Source of the DNA: Tetmemena sp. SeJ-2015
Taxonomy: Eukaryota; Ciliophora; Spirotrichea; Sporadotrichida; Oxytrichidae
Length of the DNA stretch: 64,000 nt
NCBI GenBank assembly: GCA_027382625.1
Contig: JAJKFJ010022483.1
Coordinates: 1-64,000, forward strand
Direction: 5' to 3'
The notes under the pieces are model-generated. The model was not told the origin of the DNA. It did no database searches and was given only the letters and a program-made list of their open reading frames with translations. Of this stretch, positions 1 to 13,910 are shown in pieces; positions within the stretch are counted from its first letter, which is position 1, and each line of letters begins with the position of its first letter. A program made the translations under genes and the position numbers.

Positions 1-1250
1 AAAAGAGGGTCATTTTTGAGTTTTTTATTTTTCTTATTTTTTTATTAATAGCTCCATTTTTATTCTTATTCTGTTTGATTTTTGTTACAAATTAATTAAA
101 AACGCAGAAAAGTATGCACAATTTCCGTTGGAAAACCAAAATTTTAGAAATTTCGACTCAGGGAAAGGTTTAAAAAATACCTGCTACAATTTTTATTGAA
201 ACCGTTTTTAAAATTAATTATTTAAGGATAATTTAAATTGCCCCAAATTTAAAATTTTTTAATTTTAAAATTGGAAATTTTTTTTAATAGAAATAAAAAA
301 AGGAGCTCCATCTTACATCTTCACCTGATTCCCCTTAGTTTCTAGCTCTATCTTTTTCAGTTTTAATGGGGATTCCCAATTAAATAGTAAACAAAAATTT
401 TTTCCCGGATCTAGATAAATTAATAAAAAACTTTTTTTTTCAAATAGAACAACGAGAAATCGAGCAAGATGGGGAAAAAACTTGAATTTTAAGCGAAAGA
501 GGGGGCGCAAGAGTTGAGCAACGGGTTCCCGAAGCAAGGAAAAACCCTACAGGTACCTCACTTAGCAGGTAAGAAGCTCTCCCTATGGGGTAAAAAATCT
601 TAGTTGGGGTTTTTCCCTTTCCCCAATTATGGAAAAAAAACCGTTCCTCAAAGCAATTTTTTCTGATGAGAAAAAAGCCCCCAAAAAAATCGATTCAACC
701 CGATGGGGCCCAAAAATTTCCCGAACTCATCACTAAATTATGACGATGCGATGGGGGACCGAGGGTTCTCATTCCCTTTCCCAACCCAAGGGAAAAACCT
801 AAACAAATTTCCAGAACGAAGGTTTTTCCCCTTTTGGGGCCTTCTTTTGTACGGGGGAGGACCCCAAAGAGTCTTGGGAAAATGCACACAGGAAAGGGTC
901 AATAGAGAGAACGACCCCAAAAAAGCAAGGGAAAAGTTATCACGACGAATTGGGGTTTGGAAACCTTCAGAAGTATCCCTACTTTTCTATTTAATTTTAA
1001 GTTAACTTTGGAGAGAAACCTTTGGAGGCCCTCTTTTCTTTAAAAAAAGGGGGAAAACCAAAAAGGGATTTAGAGCACGAAGCAAAAAAAACAAGCATGA
1101 GGTGAGCAAGGGGTCTATACTAAAAAACTTAGGGGGGACGAAATCACATAGAGCGGGAGGCAGGTTCCAAAGAGGGAAACAGGGCCAAAAATGGCCCCAA
1201 AAAAAAGGAAGGGAAACCCCTATCAAAATTGGGGAAATTCCCGGGGTAAA
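1..1250. other. Homopolymer-expanded, unreliable sequence
   Basis: Almost every base here sits in a run of three or more identical bases, and GC-rich runs alternate with A/T runs. No TGA-terminated frame with protein-like composition stands out. The same texture recurs at 13,960-14,250, where the first copy of the duplicated segment (1,277-1,490) shows ordinary sequence. I read it as poor consensus; any frame in it should be ignored. Confidence 0.65.
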
Positions 1251-4099
1251 ATTTTACCCCATTTTAATTTGTTGAGTTTATGGGTTGTTTTAGCTTAGAT
1301 TACTCAATTATATCTTCTGCGCTATGTGAAGTACTCTCGCTGCTTAGGTTATATGTTTTAAATTAAATTGGATAATTAATATTCCTTGTGATTGTGTTAT
1401 AGAATTGATAGGAGCAATATCAACTTAAATAAAACTTCTACTGTGAAAGAGTATCTGCTGCTTCTCGGTTAGAGCTTATAAAATTTAGCTTTAAATAATA
1501 AAATGCTTTAAATTAACTTGTTTTAATCTTAGAGTATTATTATTAAAGTATATTACCCCTAATCATTTGCACTATTAGGAAATAGCTTTAGGGTCCTGTT
1601 TTATGAAAAAAGCAGAGCAAAATATATTGCACTCCCAAATTTAAGATTATTAAATTTATAAATCTAAATTATAAATTATAATTAAAATAATTTATAATTT
1701 GGGGATCAGGGTGACTTCATCCATTTCTAGATCGTAGATAGTGGGAAACTAAATATACTTTACCTCCCCGGTATTCATCTTGATGTCTTATAATTGCTGC
1801 AAGAAAATTGGAGGAGTATTTCTGATATTATATGTATTTTTAGTAACTAAATTTAATTAGAAAATTTAAATTAAACTTATAATTAAAAAATAACTACAAG
1901 AGAAAACTAGTAAATAAACACATCTTAAATATAATATTTTTAATCTTCTCTGCCAGTTATTTAGACTCTGACAGAGAAATCGTGATTGCCAATCATGCCA
2001 GCCCCATCTCCTAAATTAAAATTAAAACCTTGCACAAATATGAACCCAGTATTTTTATCAAGAGAGATCAAATCCTAATAGTCTTGAATTACATCGCCTA
2101 GAATTGTGTATTCGAATTTTAGATTGCAATACTCTTATGTCATGTGAATAATCTACATCTTAAAAAAATTAGGGTCGTTTAAAGTGTACACATATTAAGT
2201 GTACTGAGCTGCTTCCAATTCTTGAAAGCACTTGTCAGTTACAATAATCTTGAAAGTCTAACTATAAGTCTTTGAGATAAGAGGAATTCGAAAGTTTTTT
2301 GCAAAATAAGCATCTATTTTTAGAGTGAAGATGCTATTAGCCAAATAAAGAGGTGCGACGAAATTTGTTTAAAGTTTAAAAGGGATTGGAACATTTTAGC
2401 TTTTGACTAAGTTAAAAAGACCTAAGATTTGAGGCACTGTTATCTCTTTTGTCAAACTTAAAAATATAATCCTTGGTACAGGTAAAAATAAAAGTGCAAC
2501 TAACGATATCTCTAAGTCTAATTATAATTATTGTATATCTATTAATTATTATAAGTCCAAATAGTTAAATGATTGATCCAAAGTGCATTCTAGAAGAGAG
2601 AATTAGCTAATTTAGATGTTACAGTTCCCTTTTGCTTCGCAAGTTAGTTATTCATTTAATATTGTATCTGTCCATTGGTTTTAAACTTTAAAATAATTGT
2701 ATAATAACTCCTTAGTATATTCCACTGCAAGCGCTAAACTAAAATAATATTAGAAAAATTAATTAGTAGTTATATGATTAATTGTTTTTAATTAATGAAA
2801 CTCTTCTCCTTGCTTAACAGTAGCATATTTAATTGCTTCTAATACCATTTCATATAATTAAATTATTAAAGTTGCTTCTAGAAAAATACTGTTGGACTAC
2901 CTGTTTGCAGTGAAAAGTCGCAATGACTACCAAACAAAAGTAAAAACAAGTAAAACTATAAACTTGTATCATTATTTTAATGATATTATTTTCGTTTAAC
3001 TCACTTTTTGCTTTATAAAACATGATAAATAGGCTAATTATGAAATTATATTGAATGATTCATTTTGGATTACAATAGGCCTTTTGCTTCTACCTGACAC
3101 TAACTCCTTGTAGAATTCACTTACCTGGGTATCGAGTCTCTCACACTTTTGTAGTTTTACGATGGTCCTACTAATAGTAATCTTTCATAATTCTTAAAGA
3201 TAAGAGATGCCAAAGAATGGAGCGAATTCGGAAAATAAAAAGTTTTAGGACAAAAAATGCAAATATATCAAACATGATAAAATTCTGGATAAAAGTGCTA
3301 AGAAAATCTCAGTCAATACTACTCTTTGAATTAACTTATCTAAATACTTTTACTTCGCAATCATCTATTTCTATCCATCCTATAATTCTCTGGCATATTG
3401 TAATAGTTATTTGAAATTTTAGGTACAGCCACCATTATTTTAAAATTAAAGCCAATATCTTATTTATAGAAATTTAAGCTCTATTTTCATTTAAAGTGAT
3501 AGTTTATTCTTTATTTAAAATAATTTATTAATTACTCAATACTATAGCTTAGTACTTAGAGGAAAAAGAAGTTGGTGTTGCTCCCAGGGCATTATCAAAG
3601 CCACTTTAATCATTGGTAGGACTATAACTAAAGCCACTCATTTAATATGAGCTAGTTAAAATTGTGAATTATCCTATTCAGCATAATAAATACATAGAAT
3701 TTAAAAGTTTCCTAAAAATGCTAATAAACGAATTAAAATCAGAAGATGAAAAGTATTTGTTTAGCTTCATATCATTTATATTTTTTTTTATTGATTAAAT
3801 TATCTTAAAAATAGCCATATCTATAATTTAGAGTATATTTAAAATACAGTTAATTACTAAATTTCAATTGATTCAATTGTAAAATATTGTCTTAAAAATA
3901 TTACAGCATTATAAAACACTTGCTTTATTTATTTACCAAAATCCAATTGTTTAAATTTATCAAAAATTATATAAACCATAATTTCTTTTTTATTCATTTC
4001 GTTTAAAAGGACTATTCTTTAGTTAGAATTGAAGTTATTAAATTATAAGAAAAAATAGGACATGGAAATAATTTCGTGGCTATATTATTTTGATTTTAT

Positions 4100-4231
4100 A
4101 GACGGTGAGCTTTCACGTGACGTGGCACAACTGATCAAGGAGTTACGCCTGTTAACTTAACTTTAAATCGATTAAGTTATTATATATGCCCGGTTGGGGT
4201 GCTGAATTCCTAACTATTAATTGATTTTTAT
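4100..4231. other. Copy 1-specific insert with flanking direct repeat
   Basis: Copy 2 passes directly across this point near 19,265. In copy 1 the extra bases are flanked by GATTTTAT (4,092-4,099) and GATTTTTAT (4,223-4,231). The insert is richer in G and C than its surroundings. It could be a small insertion element or a deletion in copy 2. Confidence 0.5.
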
Positions 4232-7158
4232 AATTATGAATGAATTTTGATTGAGGAACAAGAATAGCTACGATCTTCTGTATAGATAGCTAAATTCCTA
4301 AATGTGGAATATTAAAATATAATAAATCACTGCCATCATTCTTCTTGAAACTCACAAAGCCGTAATAGAGTTCTGACGCATCGAAAGGCTTTTTGGGAAA
4401 AGTGTATGAAAATGATGTAGTATAAGTTGAAATAGATTATTTATTAAAAATTTCAATTATTATTTCGATTTTAATAAGGAATGAAATTATTTATAAAAAT
4501 AAAAGGACCTGAGGGCTTAGAAATAATAGGGGCTAAGTTTACTGATTAGCTTCTCGGGCTAAAATTATTCAGAATTTTATTAAAGTTAATGTAAAGCATC
4601 ATTTTTGGTCTCCATAACACTAGTATTTTCGAGCAATATATTATTTTTATAATTATCTTCTCTCTCTAATCAATTGTAAAATATTTCTAAAAAATGTGAA
4701 TTTTTATTTGTTCAACTGTCATTTTTCATTTTTTATTCCATTATATCTAATTTTATTAAGTTAATCTAATTATAAATTTTTACTATAAAATTCATCTCAG
4801 TGATGATCTGCAGCAACCATTTTTATAGAGATTTAGAAATAAAAGAATCAAATTTCTTTTAACAGTTATGCGAGATTCACAAAACTACATCCAAACATTG
4901 TCATAATCTCTTTTATAAACATTATTTTAGCACATTTAAAAGATTTTTTGCTAATAAAGAGAATTATAAGTCCAAATACAAAGTGAAATATTTCTATGAA
5001 TCAAAAACCGTTTTTATAGAGAAAGTTTTATCTCAGGATTTTACACCACTTAATTTCTATTTGTGCAGCTCTATGGATGAAAAATGATTAGACCCAAATT
5101 AATAATTTCATAGATTAATTTAAATTTCCAATTTAAATCCAAAATTTATAAATCTTTAAATTTTTATATAGATGGAGAGATGATGAACTAAAAGAACTTG
5201 AAAGCGTTATTAACTATACTTGCTTTGTCTATCTTTATGAGAAATATGCAATAATTTACTCTAAAATATTATTCATAGAATTAAATGAGAAATTGATTGC
5301 AATCAAAAGGTGAAGATTCATAAAAAAAAAACTATTAAAAAATATCGTTAAAATCTATATAATTTTTACACAATAAAAAAGATAATTTTTTCTGCTTTAA
5401 TATAATTTTATGAAGCAGTGAGGCACTACGAGTAAGATAGCCATACTGGCAAATTATTGGTTCGAATATGAACAAAAAATAATTATTAAACTCCGTTGCA
5501 ATAAACTCTCCCCTATAATCTGTTCCCATCTTTGTCATGGTTGGTTCCTCGAATTTTAAAATCATTTTGATATTTTTTAATAAAATCGATAACCGACAAC
5601 ATCTAATCCATTAAGGTGGAAAAGAATATAAGGGTGACTAGCTTGGTCTGGATCGCAATCTTTTTATCTTAAATAAGAAAAATAAAGCCAATAAATTAAT
5701 AAAAAAGAGAATTAAACTTAGATGTTAATTTAAAACATCAACTTTCTTGAAATTTTAGTTTGTGGCTCAAAATATTTACCATTAAATTAAGCATTGAAAC
5801 TCCAAACAACTACATCCTTGAATTTTATCTTTTATAAGTCTTTGAAAAAGTAATTTAATGATAAATTGTTTGACGATTTCTTTGTTAAAATTCTTAAATA
5901 TCTCTTCTCAGAAATCAACAATTTAGATTGCAGCAGAACAAAATCAAACTAAAATTAAACAAGTAATAAAAAACCAATAATGAAATCTTTTACTTAAATA
6001 TATATTTCGCACTTAAACCGAAACATATTTAACTTTCATATTATTACTTTACTTAAACTCTCACTTCATTTAAAATATAATTTAAATTCAAAACTTAGAA
6101 TTGCTACTTTGAGATTTCAGAACTATAAAATATTTTTTTAACCAAATATAGATTTTATTTTCATTCAAGTCCAGAATTTTCTAATTATGTTTTTAAAATT
6201 TTATTATAAACAAATTATCCTCACGCTAATCTAATGCGTGAGGGGCTTCCTTGAAAATGGAATTTAATAAAGCCTTATTAATTTTCAGACTTTAAAAATA
6301 TTTGTTCTTTTATAATATGTAAATTTGAATATCGCCCTCATTTGAGATGCATGCCAGAGATATATTACCATTGGAAGAAACTAAATTGTAAGCTAAGTTA
6401 ATCATTCCTGAGTTAGCATTATAATAAAACTCAATGGTTAAAAGAAAAATAAAATTTAAAATGGTGTACAAAATTTAATCTTAAGTTTTATTAGATAACC
6501 AATTCTTGCTTTTATTCATTGATAGAATATATTAAATTTTAAAAAATGAAAGAAAAGCATTAATGGTGTAAGATCTTTAAACCATAGTAAAGCTTTAGTC
6601 TCCATTTACTTTTCTAGTTTATAATCCTAAAGAATTGCCGATCCTACCAGCAATTCCATATGTCCCTCCATTATAATTATATATAAAAAAAATAATTAAT
6701 GTCAAGTAAAAAATAAAATTTAAGATAAATAATAGTTAATATAGATGAAGAGCATCATAAATAAGCTTAAATTTTTATAATTTAGTCCCTAAAAAATGAA
6801 AGAAATCAAATTTCCAAAAAGGGCCATTACAGTGTCAAATTCTTGAACTTTTTTTTTAAAGATATGAGAAAGATGAGCTTAAAATATGAAGATAACAAAA
6901 TAGTCGAAGTTAAACTCTTATATGAAACTTTAAGAGGGATTTTAAATCTCAAGAGTAAAATTAGGAATTGATTTCCAGTAAGAATTATTAAAATTTTGAA
7001 TACAAGCACTCACAGAACAATTAAATTTACATATAGATTAATTTTACCTTAAATATCTCTCCTATATCAATTTCAAATTTTAATTTAAAAACTTATATTT
7101 ATTCTTTCGAAATTAAACTAAATAAAATTTTACAGTCTACGACATTCAATTATTTTAA

Positions 7159-7450
7159 TATTATCCGTTAAGCCCCGATTTTTGACTACTGGCCAGGAAG
7201 CCAACTTTTCAAGTAAGAATCCACTGTTTTTAGTCTTTTTACTGAACTTTAGACAAGTAGCTTCCTATAGTTGTGGGATTTAATAAAGTAAAATTACCTT
7301 TTTCTTCAAATTTTTGTAGTATACTCGGCTGACAAGGAGCGCTTACAGTACCAAGTTTTAACACAGATGACAAGAGCTTCGTCTTCGTTCGTCCAGGCTT
7401 TACAGAACCAACTGAAAAGATTTAGAAAAATCGGGGCTGAAAGTATAATA
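7159..7450. mobile_element. MITE-like element, copy A
   Basis: The ends are imperfect inverted repeats: the left end reads TATTATCCGTTAAGCCCC and the right end, reverse-complemented, TATTATACTTTCAGCCCC, both followed by GATTTTT. Length is about 290 bp with no coding capacity. It is shared with copy C at 23,303 in the second duplicate, so it pre-dates the duplication. Compared with B and C it lacks about 45 internal bases. The outermost TA could be the target duplication. Confidence 0.8.
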
Positions 7451-8448
7451 ATATGATAAATAATTTCTGGCAATATTATATTTAAAATAAGCATTTACTT
7501 CTGAGATACACCTCATTTCCATGGCTGGAAATGCCGGATTAGTTACGGTTCCTTGAATTACAATTAGTGAAAGATCATTTTAAATCTGTAACTATTAAAT
7601 GTATGAATTGTTTATTGATCACTCTTAACTATCAAAACTTCGAACGAAATTATTTATTTAAGTTATTGACTAGGTTGTCTTTGGAATCACAAATATTTAA
7701 CAAAGTTTATTTTGTTATTATCACTATAATGTAGTTCTTGTTAACTTTGTCTACTGTAAAAATAAAATTTAATTTCTGTCATAAGGATTCTCTAAAAGAT
7801 TATATTTGCAAATATTATTTAGATTCTCTGCATGTTATAAGGAAAAGTATTGTCATTTGCATAGAGGTAGGAAGATTTGGGATTTCCAGTTGCTGAATCT
7901 ATCAGACTGAAGTACAGAAGATTCCCTAATTAAGAAGTTATAATAAATCGCATTAAAATATTTTAGTCTATAATAAGTAAAGATGGCCAAGAAATATTTC
8001 AAATTATAAATAAAGAATGAATCCGATGTGCTCACAGAACTAATGCCGCTTGTCCTTACAGGCGGATTAGTTGCTTCGTCGCTAGATAATGATCCATCCT
8101 AGTTGTAAACGTTGAGCCAGAGTACAGAGCTTAGTGCTGCATCTCCCAAGAAAAATCCTATGAAAGGCTTTTATCCGAAAGACCCTCCAAATAATCTTAT
8201 CTTAATTCAAATTAAATCGTTATATATAATTGAAGTAGATCATTCCTACAAAGAAAATAACGAAATGTCAAGATTTTCGTTTTAATTTATTAGCAAATGG
8301 AATAATTTATTTTATTAAACCAATAATTGTTTAATCTTGTAGCTTCATTAAAAAAAATTATTATGGATGAAGGCTATCATGAAAATGTAAGAGAACTTAG
8401 TAAATTAATTTTTCTAGTCTGAATAAATTATTTAAAGATTTAATTAAA

Positions 8449-8733
8449 TATTATACGTTCAGCCCCAATTTTTCAAAAACTTTCTGTAAAGCTTGGACGA
8501 ACGAGGACGAAGCTCTTGTCATCTGTGTTAAATCTTGGTACTGTAAGCGCTCCTTTTCGGCCGAATATTGCTAGAAAACTTTAAAAAAGGTAATTTTACT
8601 TTATTAAATCTCACAATTATTTGAACGTTCTCGATAATCATGCCAATCATTGATGGATTTGAAAACAGTGGCTACTTACTGGAAAAGCTGCCTTTTCTAG
8701 CCTTAGTCAAAAATCGGGGCTGAACGGATAATA
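8449..8733. mobile_element. MITE-like element, copy B (inverted)
   Basis: Same family as 7,159-7,450 but in the opposite orientation: it starts TATTATACGTTCAGCCCC and ends with the complement GGGGCTGAACGGATAATA. Internal sequence matches the reverse complement of copies A and C, including the segment missing from A. The equivalent place in copy 2 (before 24,628) has no such element, so it arrived after the duplication or was lost there. Confidence 0.8.
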
Positions 8734-10149
8734 TTTTAAATGAAATAATATGTCCCCTGAGTCAGAGTCGAAGTATTTAATATATAATTTTATAAATTAA
8801 ATAATAATAATTTTTAAAATTGCAATAGTAGGAGTAGACGATATGAAAAAAATTTAATAAAATATAGTCTCCACCTGTAAATGCTAAAGGCATACTCCTT
8901 GTTCCCCAGCATTAATTTTCAATTTTAAAATCACTATTTCCTTTTATTAGAATTATATTTTCGCTATCCTTCAATTTTTGCACATTTCAATTGTATACTT
9001 AATTACCTATTATAAGCACATAATGATACTTAATTAAGAATTTTTATGGGCCAAATTTTCATTTCCGGAGGAGCTTGGGTCCGCTTTAACCTGATTGAGA
9101 ACACTATTTAGCATGAACATAAGAAATTTACTTTAAAAAATGCAAATAAAGCAACAGTAGCATCTAAAACCTTTCCTATTTTGATCTATATTTAATATCC
9201 ATTCTAAATTATATATAGAATATCTTTAATATTATTATGTATTTTAATAAGGTATTTTTTTATGAAGATTAACTAAGTCGTCATAAAAACTCAAATCTTA
9301 ATTATGAGTGTATCATTAAATTTAAAATTGCTAAAATTTAGTCCCGCAACTCCAAAACTAAAGCGAACTTTATAGTTAAAGGTACGAAGGCCGAGGTCAT
9401 TTCTAGCTTTTCTTGTTTCATAATAAGGCAAGTAGGTTATGATTAGCATAGATAAAAACACATCTACTCAACTTAGATTCACTGATATTAAATTACCATT
9501 CCTCTTCCTTAATAAGGATAACATTAAAAGATTAATTATAAAAGGGAAAATAGCAAGGGATTTTAATGGCAATATTTGTAAAGGTGTGCTGTAAGACTGA
9601 TGTAAATGTGTTTCTTCATGTCATTTGAAAGTGCCCCCTAACACTAAGGTCTGCCTTTAATCAAGTTGAAACTTCAGATATATTTCTCCTTAATAATCTC
9701 TTTGAAGAAAAAAATATGATTAGAAAGTTGGATTAAATTTACTTGATCCATCCTATCTCAGTTTCATTTTGACTCTAAAGAAGCTGAAGGCACCCCCATA
9801 TCAGTAGTAATAGCAAGTTTGCAAAATCACTTCCATCGCAAATTTGAAAGAACTGGCTATTACTTTATTTAAAGTTGATTACATCCATACCTTGGAGTAA
9901 TAATATTAAACTGAGATAGAATGGACCGTGTATTTATTTTGGAGTATTTTCGTGCTTGACTAGTATGAACTTATTCTTACTTTCTTATCAATCTATCTCA
10001 ATTTAACGCTTTGTAGCAAGAAATAAGATCTAGGAAACTGAAAAACATGAAGTAGTTATTGTGTATAAAAAATATTTCAGCGTCCTGGATTTTTCCCAAT
10101 CTTAATGCACAACATATTTCATTTCTCTCTGTGTAAAGTGGCATATATG

Positions 10150-13100
10150 TGAACTTTGAGTAGTCGCTTAGGTTTACACTTGCTATTATTTAACACTATG
10201 GGATTAAGAATTTTTAACCAAAAAAAAACTTTTAAAATTTTAAACCAAAAATTTATGTTAATTTTAAAATTCAAATTTTTTTTTTTTAAATTTTATTCCC
10301 TTTATTTTTTTTTTTTATTAATTGTGAAAAAAAAGGTATTATTTTAAACTTTTTAAAGGATTAAAAGGGAAAATAAAAAAAAGGGGCCCTTTTGTTTGTA
10401 AAATAAAATTTAAAAAAATTGTTTGGTAAAATTTTTTTCTGCAAAGCCAATTTTTATCAAAAAGTTTTTAAAACCAATTAAACCCCCCTTAAATTAAATT
10501 TATTTTTTTAAAAAAAATTTATTAAAAACCCAAGTATCCAAATTAAAAAAATTAAAAAAAGTTTTAACCTTTATTAAAATTTCCCTAAAGAAAAAAAAAA
10601 ACCCTTAAATTTTAAACCCTAAAAGTTTAAAATTAAGGGCCAAAGAAAAAAAAGGGGATTATAAAAAAAATTTACCCAAAATTAAAAAGTTAAAAAATTT
10701 GGAAAAGTAAAATTTATTTAAAATTCTCAAAATTTCTTTTAAAAATTTTTCCTTTGTTTCTTTTTTATCTTTAAAAGAAGGATTTTTTTAACAAAAATGC
10801 CCCAGGAAAAAGGGGTGGAGATTCGGGTTTAGAATTAATAAACCAATATCCCCCGAGCTTATCCGGTGCTTTAGTTTGGGAAACCCCCCCCGCCTTTTAA
10901 ATTGGCTGGAGAATTTAATGGGGAGAAAAGGGGAATTTCCTCAAAAAATCAATTTTTTTAAAATGGAAATTTTTTTTAAAACTAAAAGGTGTGGGAAAAT
11001 AATTTCTGTTAAAAAATTTTTTTAAATTTTCTTTCATTTAAAATAATTTTTTTTAAAAAAAATTTTTAAAAAAGGAAATTTGAATCTTTAAAACCCCTTT
11101 TTCCCTGTCTAATTTTTCCCCCTTTATATCGATATGTATCTGAATGGATAGAAGAATATTTATTGTCTTTATAAAAATTTCGATGTTCTTAGCTAGAGCG
11201 CCCTTTATCTAAAATGATATTAACGTCAGTGTATTATTAATCATCCAAAGAAAATTCTCTTTAATTAGTCTCTTCCATCGTTTCATGATTATCTTTCCTT
11301 TCTTGTTATTTTTGAATGCCACTCTATAGAACATCTATTCTTGCTTTCTAATAAAGATGAATGAGTTGAGTGAATCTTGGATTATAAGAATAAGAATTTA
11401 TAGGCTTATAAGTAGATTATGCTAGTCTAGAAGAATATTATCAGGTCAAAAGAAAAGTAATAGGTGATAATTTTTAGTTATTTAATAGGAATAAGTTAGG
11501 TTATAATTAAATTTAGACATCCCATTGGTTAATCATTGATCTCTGGAAAGAAATCCAATTAAAAATTAGAGTTTTAACTATAGCTCATATCATTATATTA
11601 ATCACCAGCCAATATTAGTTTTAAACTCTATTAGCCAATCTCTGATCTTTAATTATTATAGCCTTAATCGCATCTCTAATTAAAAATTGGTTTTTCATTT
11701 TATTCTTAAAACCCACGATTTACTTCACTTATTTATCTTTATTACATCCAACTGCTTTAATGTGTTCCTCTACCTCCATCATTCTCCTTTTCTATTCTTA
11801 AGTCTTCCTTTATTCTGGCCAATTATTTTTTAATTTATTTCTGCCCTTAAAACCTCTTTTAAATTCAGAAAATGGGAAATATTTATTCTTCTTCAATTTT
11901 ACAAAATGGTTATTTTCTTTCATTTTGCTAGTCAATATATTTTTTGCTAAAAATGCAATAGTCCCCTTTTTATTATCTAGTTCAAGAGAGTTCTCTTCAA
12001 TTTTGTGTTTATCGGTTTAAAATTTGTAATTATTGGACATTGCTTTCAGTTATTTTAAGATAAGGAAACAAATTTTAAAGATTACAAAAAATTTAAAAGC
12101 TTTTTAAAATTTGTTGGCAAATTGGAAGAAAAAACCGCAGATAAAAAACCCAAAAAAATTTTTAAGGGGAGACTAAAAATTCAAAAGGAAAAGGAATGGG
12201 CAAACCCAACAAAATCCATTTTTTTTTCAACCCGATAAAAAAAATTTGAAAAAATTTATTCCCTTTTTTCCCCTATTTTCCCCAAAAATTTCCCCAGATT
12301 CCTTAACAAGGCCCATTAAAAATGATAAAAAATTAATTGATTTTTTAAAAAATTTTTTAAAAATAGAAACTAAAAAAGATTACTTAAACTATTTTAAAAT
12401 TAAAAAAACTAAAAAATTTGTTAAAATTCAATTCAAAGAAAAATTTATTGCACTATTCTTTTGGAAAATTAAAAATTTTTTTTTAAACCTCAAAAAAAAT
12501 TTTGGGCCCTTTTTATTTGTAAAAATTTAGTTTTTTTAAAAAGAAAAAAGGGTTTCAAAAAACAAAAAGGGAAGGGGAGATTAAAAAAAAATTGGGAAAA
12601 GATATGTTTTATTTAAAAATAATTTTGCTTTTTTAATTTTTTGCACCTTAAACATAAATATTATTTCTTTGCATTTAGAAAGTCTATAAATATGAAATCT
12701 TAACAGAGCAGACAATTACTTACTACTGATAAGTTTAGAATTTTTTATTAAATCGCGCATAAAAAAACTTCTAAACAAGACTCAAGCATGAATCTTATCA
12801 GATAATCAAAATGAAATTTTCTTACTAGCCAAGTGAATCTTTTTTAATTCTAAAAAGAAATAAAATGAAAAATTTTTAACTTACAACTTAAGAAAAATTT
12901 TGCAAAATATGAGTGCCCAAGCCCCAAAAATATTTTCTTTTTTTTTAAAAATCAAGAAAATTTGAAAATTTCCCCATTTTTTTGGGTTTAACAAAAATAA
13001 AAGGGGGTTGATTTTAAATACTTAAGGGGTTGGCAAAAAAACCCCAATTTTTTAAGCAAAATTTAAATTTTTTTTTTGTTTCATTTTTGGATAAACCCCC

Positions 13101-13910
13101 AATTATTAAAAGCCTTTTTAAATTTAGGTACCTTTTTTAAATCTTTATTTAAATTTTTTAAAGTTCCCAAGTTCTTTAAAAATTTTGTTCTCACCAAATT
13201 AAAAGGGGCCCAAAAATTTTTGGGGGATTCCCTTTTATTTTCATGAAAAAATTTTTCCAATTAGAAAGATGAGTTATAATTTGAAAACTATTTATCAAAC
13301 CCCACACAAACGAGAGTCCTTAGTTACAATTAATTTTAGCTAAAGAACAAATTTAAGAAAAAGTTTCCGCCAATTAAAGTATACACTGCATAGGTTATTC
13401 CTGTGCTAACACTCTAGAATGTTCCATATATTTCAGTGCCTACTTAAGGTGGGAATGATCCTATTAGCACAAGGTTGGGTTGCAAAATCTTTTTCAAATC
13501 TTGGTTAACAAAGTACATGTTTTTTGTGAAAACGACAGAAACTCGATCCCAATCCTTTCTTTGTGAAATGTTATTGAACTCACTAAGATTTAACTGTAAA
13601 TTCAGAGTTCTTGAATTCAGAGAGTCAAATATATAAAATCAACTGTGTAGTTTAAAGAAAAGTAAACTTCTTTTCCTTCTAGATTTCTTTAGATAAGATA
13701 AAGTTACATTTCTATAATATTTTATTGCAGTGACTAATTTGTCCTTGTATTAATTTAATTAAATAGAAAAAATAATTTATATATTGGTCAGGGATTATGA
13801 TTCTTTATGAGAAGATTATTTAAAGCCAGGCACGGTTGCTTATTTTACGAATGCGAGCTTTTAAATAATCCACAAACCTAGCATTTGAGGCAATATAAAT
13901 GTCCTGGGCT
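10150..13910. other. Spacer between duplicated segments, partly poor consensus
   Basis: Normal-looking AT-rich sequence (for example 11,130-12,050 and 13,270-13,910) alternates with homopolymer-expanded patches at 10,200-11,130, 12,050-12,600 and 12,900-13,270. No gene, RNA or convincing repeat was recognised. Confidence 0.5.

Larger units (their letters stand above)
1255..9260. repeat. Large AT-rich duplicated segment, copy 1
   Basis: A gene-free AT-rich segment that reappears in the same orientation at about 13,920-25,880. By eye roughly nine in ten bases match over long stretches. Anchor pairs are 1,500/14,276, 2,400/15,180, 2,440/17,610, 4,230/19,276, 6,190/22,320, 7,160/23,303, 8,756/24,628 and 9,130/25,760. 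I see no protein-coding pattern even with TGA as the only stop. It holds two MITE copies (7,159-7,450 and 8,449-8,733) and a 130-base insert (4,100-4,231) that copy 2 lacks. It is probably germline-limited DNA. Confidence 0.85.
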
